Positions 63,014-64,000 of a stretch of 64,000 nucleotides of DNA are shown here, piece by piece. Position 1 is the stretch's first letter. Every line of letters starts with the position of its first letter. The stretch is from an uncultured Thalassolituus sp. (lineage in GTDB: Bacteria > Pseudomonadota > Gammaproteobacteria > Pseudomonadales > Oceanobacteraceae), in contig NZ_CATMFB010000001.1 of the NCBI RefSeq assembly GCF_950066645.1, forward strand, positions 62,001 through 126,000, read 5' to 3'. Position numbers and translations under genes: made by a program. The notes beneath the pieces were generated by a model, which made no database searches, was not told the origin of the DNA, and saw only the letters and a list, made by a program, of their open reading frames with translations.

Positions 63014-64000
63014 TCAGTGCTTGAGCAGAGGATCTATCAGATCAACGAGCCGCTGCACTGCACCGCGGTTATTATCAACCGTGGCTTGTGCCCGTTCACC
63101 CATGAGCTGACGGGCTTCAGTATCATTCAGAAAATACGCCAGACGGGTAGCCAACTGGTTCAGATCAGAGACGACCTCAAGCGCGTGGTCTTCTGCCATC
63201 GCATCGACAATGGCGGCGAAATTCACGTAGTTCGGGCCTATCAGCGTCGCCTTCCCCAGAGCCGCGGGTTCAATCGGATTGTGGCCTCCGAGTTCGACCA
63301 GGCTGCCACCCATCAGTACAACATCGGCTGCAGCGAGAAGCGTCAGCATTTCACCCATGGTATCTGCCACATAGACCTGAGTAGCTTCTGAAGCCTGGCC
63401 CTGCGAGCGACGCTGTATCTTCAGCTGACGACTGCGAGCGGCGTTACCAACCGCTTCAAAACGTTCAGGATGGCGAGGGATAAGCAGCAACAGCAGTTCG
63501 GGTACTGCTTTGTGAAGTTCTGGCCAGAGGTCGAGAACCTGTTCATCCTCGCCCGGATGACTTGATGCCAGCGCCAGGACAGGACGTTCGCGGCCCCACT
63601 GCTGACGCAGTTCTGCACCTTTATCGTTGAGGCCCTCTGCGACCGTCAGATCAAACTTCACGCTGCCTGTCACCGCGAGACGCTCAGGGGGCAGACCCAG
63701 TGCCAGAAAGCGGTCGGCATCACTCTGGTGCTGAGCGGCGACCACGCTCAGGCGCTGCAACATCGGTTGAGTCAGTGCGCTGAATTTTGCGTAGCCGCGC
63801 GCGGATTTCTCAGACAGACGGGCGTTTGCCAGGATTACCGGGATATGACGCTGTTCGCAGCAGGCCATGAGGTTAGGCCAGAGTTCGGTTTCCATAACCA
63901 CGAGCGCGGCGGGGCGGATGGTACGGAGAAAACGATGAATAAAAACCGGCAGGTCGTAGGGCAGGTACATGTGAAATACCCGGCCGCCAAAGAGGCGCTT
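63014..64000 (-). CDS. waaA: Kdo transferase WaaA, 5' end beyond the window
   Basis: Adds Kdo to lipid A precursor at the inner membrane. The visible 328 residues are the C-terminal ~three quarters; the frame is open to the edge, starting KRLFGGRVFHMYLPYDLP, the usual internal motif, so the true start lies further right. Later motifs are VVMETELWPNLM, the GT-B donor-site GGSLVELGGHNPIEPAALG and a Glu-rich end. The call is secure. Confidence 0.95.
   Translation of the reverse strand, partial: KRLFGGRVFHMYLPYDLPVFIHRFLRTIRPAALVVMETELWPNLMACCEQRHIPVILANARLSEKSARGYAKFSALTQPMLQRLSVVAAQHQSDADRFLALGLPPERLAVTGSVKFDLTVAEGLNDKGAELRQQWGRERPVLALASSHPGEDEQVLDLWPELHKAVPELLLLLIPRHPERFEAVGNAARSRQLKIQRRSQGQASEATQVYVADTMGEMLTLLAAADVVLMGGSLVELGGHNPIEPAALGKATLIGPNYVNFAAIVDAMAEDHALEVVSDLNQLATRLAYFLNDTEARQLMGERAQATVDNNRGAVQRLVDLIDPLLKH

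Overview
The window is a stretch of a gammaproteobacterial chromosome around the replication origin. The order mnmE-yidC-yidD-rnpA-rpmH / oriC / dnaA-dnaN-recF-gyrB, followed by plsC, gmhB, glyS and glyQ, and a parC-parE-yqiA-cpdA-yqiB-nudF block divergent from tolC with waaA beyond it, matches Oceanospirillales/Pseudomonadales-type genomes. A GlyGly-CTERM protein, a BetT-type transporter and several marine-style lipoproteins fit an Oceanospirillales relative such as the Thalassolituus/Oceanobacter group. The genus is inferred from gene order only. No rRNA, tRNA, CRISPR array or insertion sequence was recognised.

1-7.0 kb (minus strand): a tripartite RND efflux operon (outer membrane lipoprotein, adaptor, pump cut by the window edge), then a chemoreceptor and an exported di-haem peroxidase. 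7.2-14.2 kb: a MerR-family regulator followed by five transcription units, each preceded by a TTGACC element and a 19-bp spacer, the stretched promoter geometry that MerR activators use. The units encode two DJ-1-like proteins (one a lipoprotein), an atypical SDR, an exported acetoacetate-decarboxylase-like protein with an aldehyde dehydrogenase, and an old-yellow-enzyme oxidoreductase. I read this as one electrophile/aldehyde stress regulon; this is the most coherent candidate for a little-described system.

14.3-18.2 kb: a complete EcoRII-type restriction-modification cassette (vsr, dcm-like methylase, EcoRII-like nuclease; predicted target CCWGG) with two small unknown genes. 18.3-29.8 kb: the oriC core, with five DnaA-box-like sites, an AT-rich segment and three parS sites, two of them inside recF. 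A 101-bp, highly structured inverted repeat lies just upstream of mnmE.

29.9-42.5 kb: accessory and envelope genes inserted among core genes: a GH19 endolysin-like enzyme, a PF10118-like hydrolase, an MscS channel, plsC, betT, gmhB, a monohaem lipoprotein, a GlyGly-CTERM surface protein, and an unrecognised two-gene operon. 42.7-46.7 kb: glyQS and speE.

47-52.6 kb: four paralogous lipoproteins. The first three are each followed by a hairpin and a convergent alpha/beta hydrolase. The third hydrolase is intact, and the first two survive only as short in-frame remnants, so a lipoprotein-hydrolase unit was amplified and then the extra hydrolases decayed. 52.6-64 kb: topoisomerase IV genes with a GGDEF-EAL protein between them, the yqiA-cpdA-yqiB-nudF series, divergent tolC, and the 3' part of waaA.
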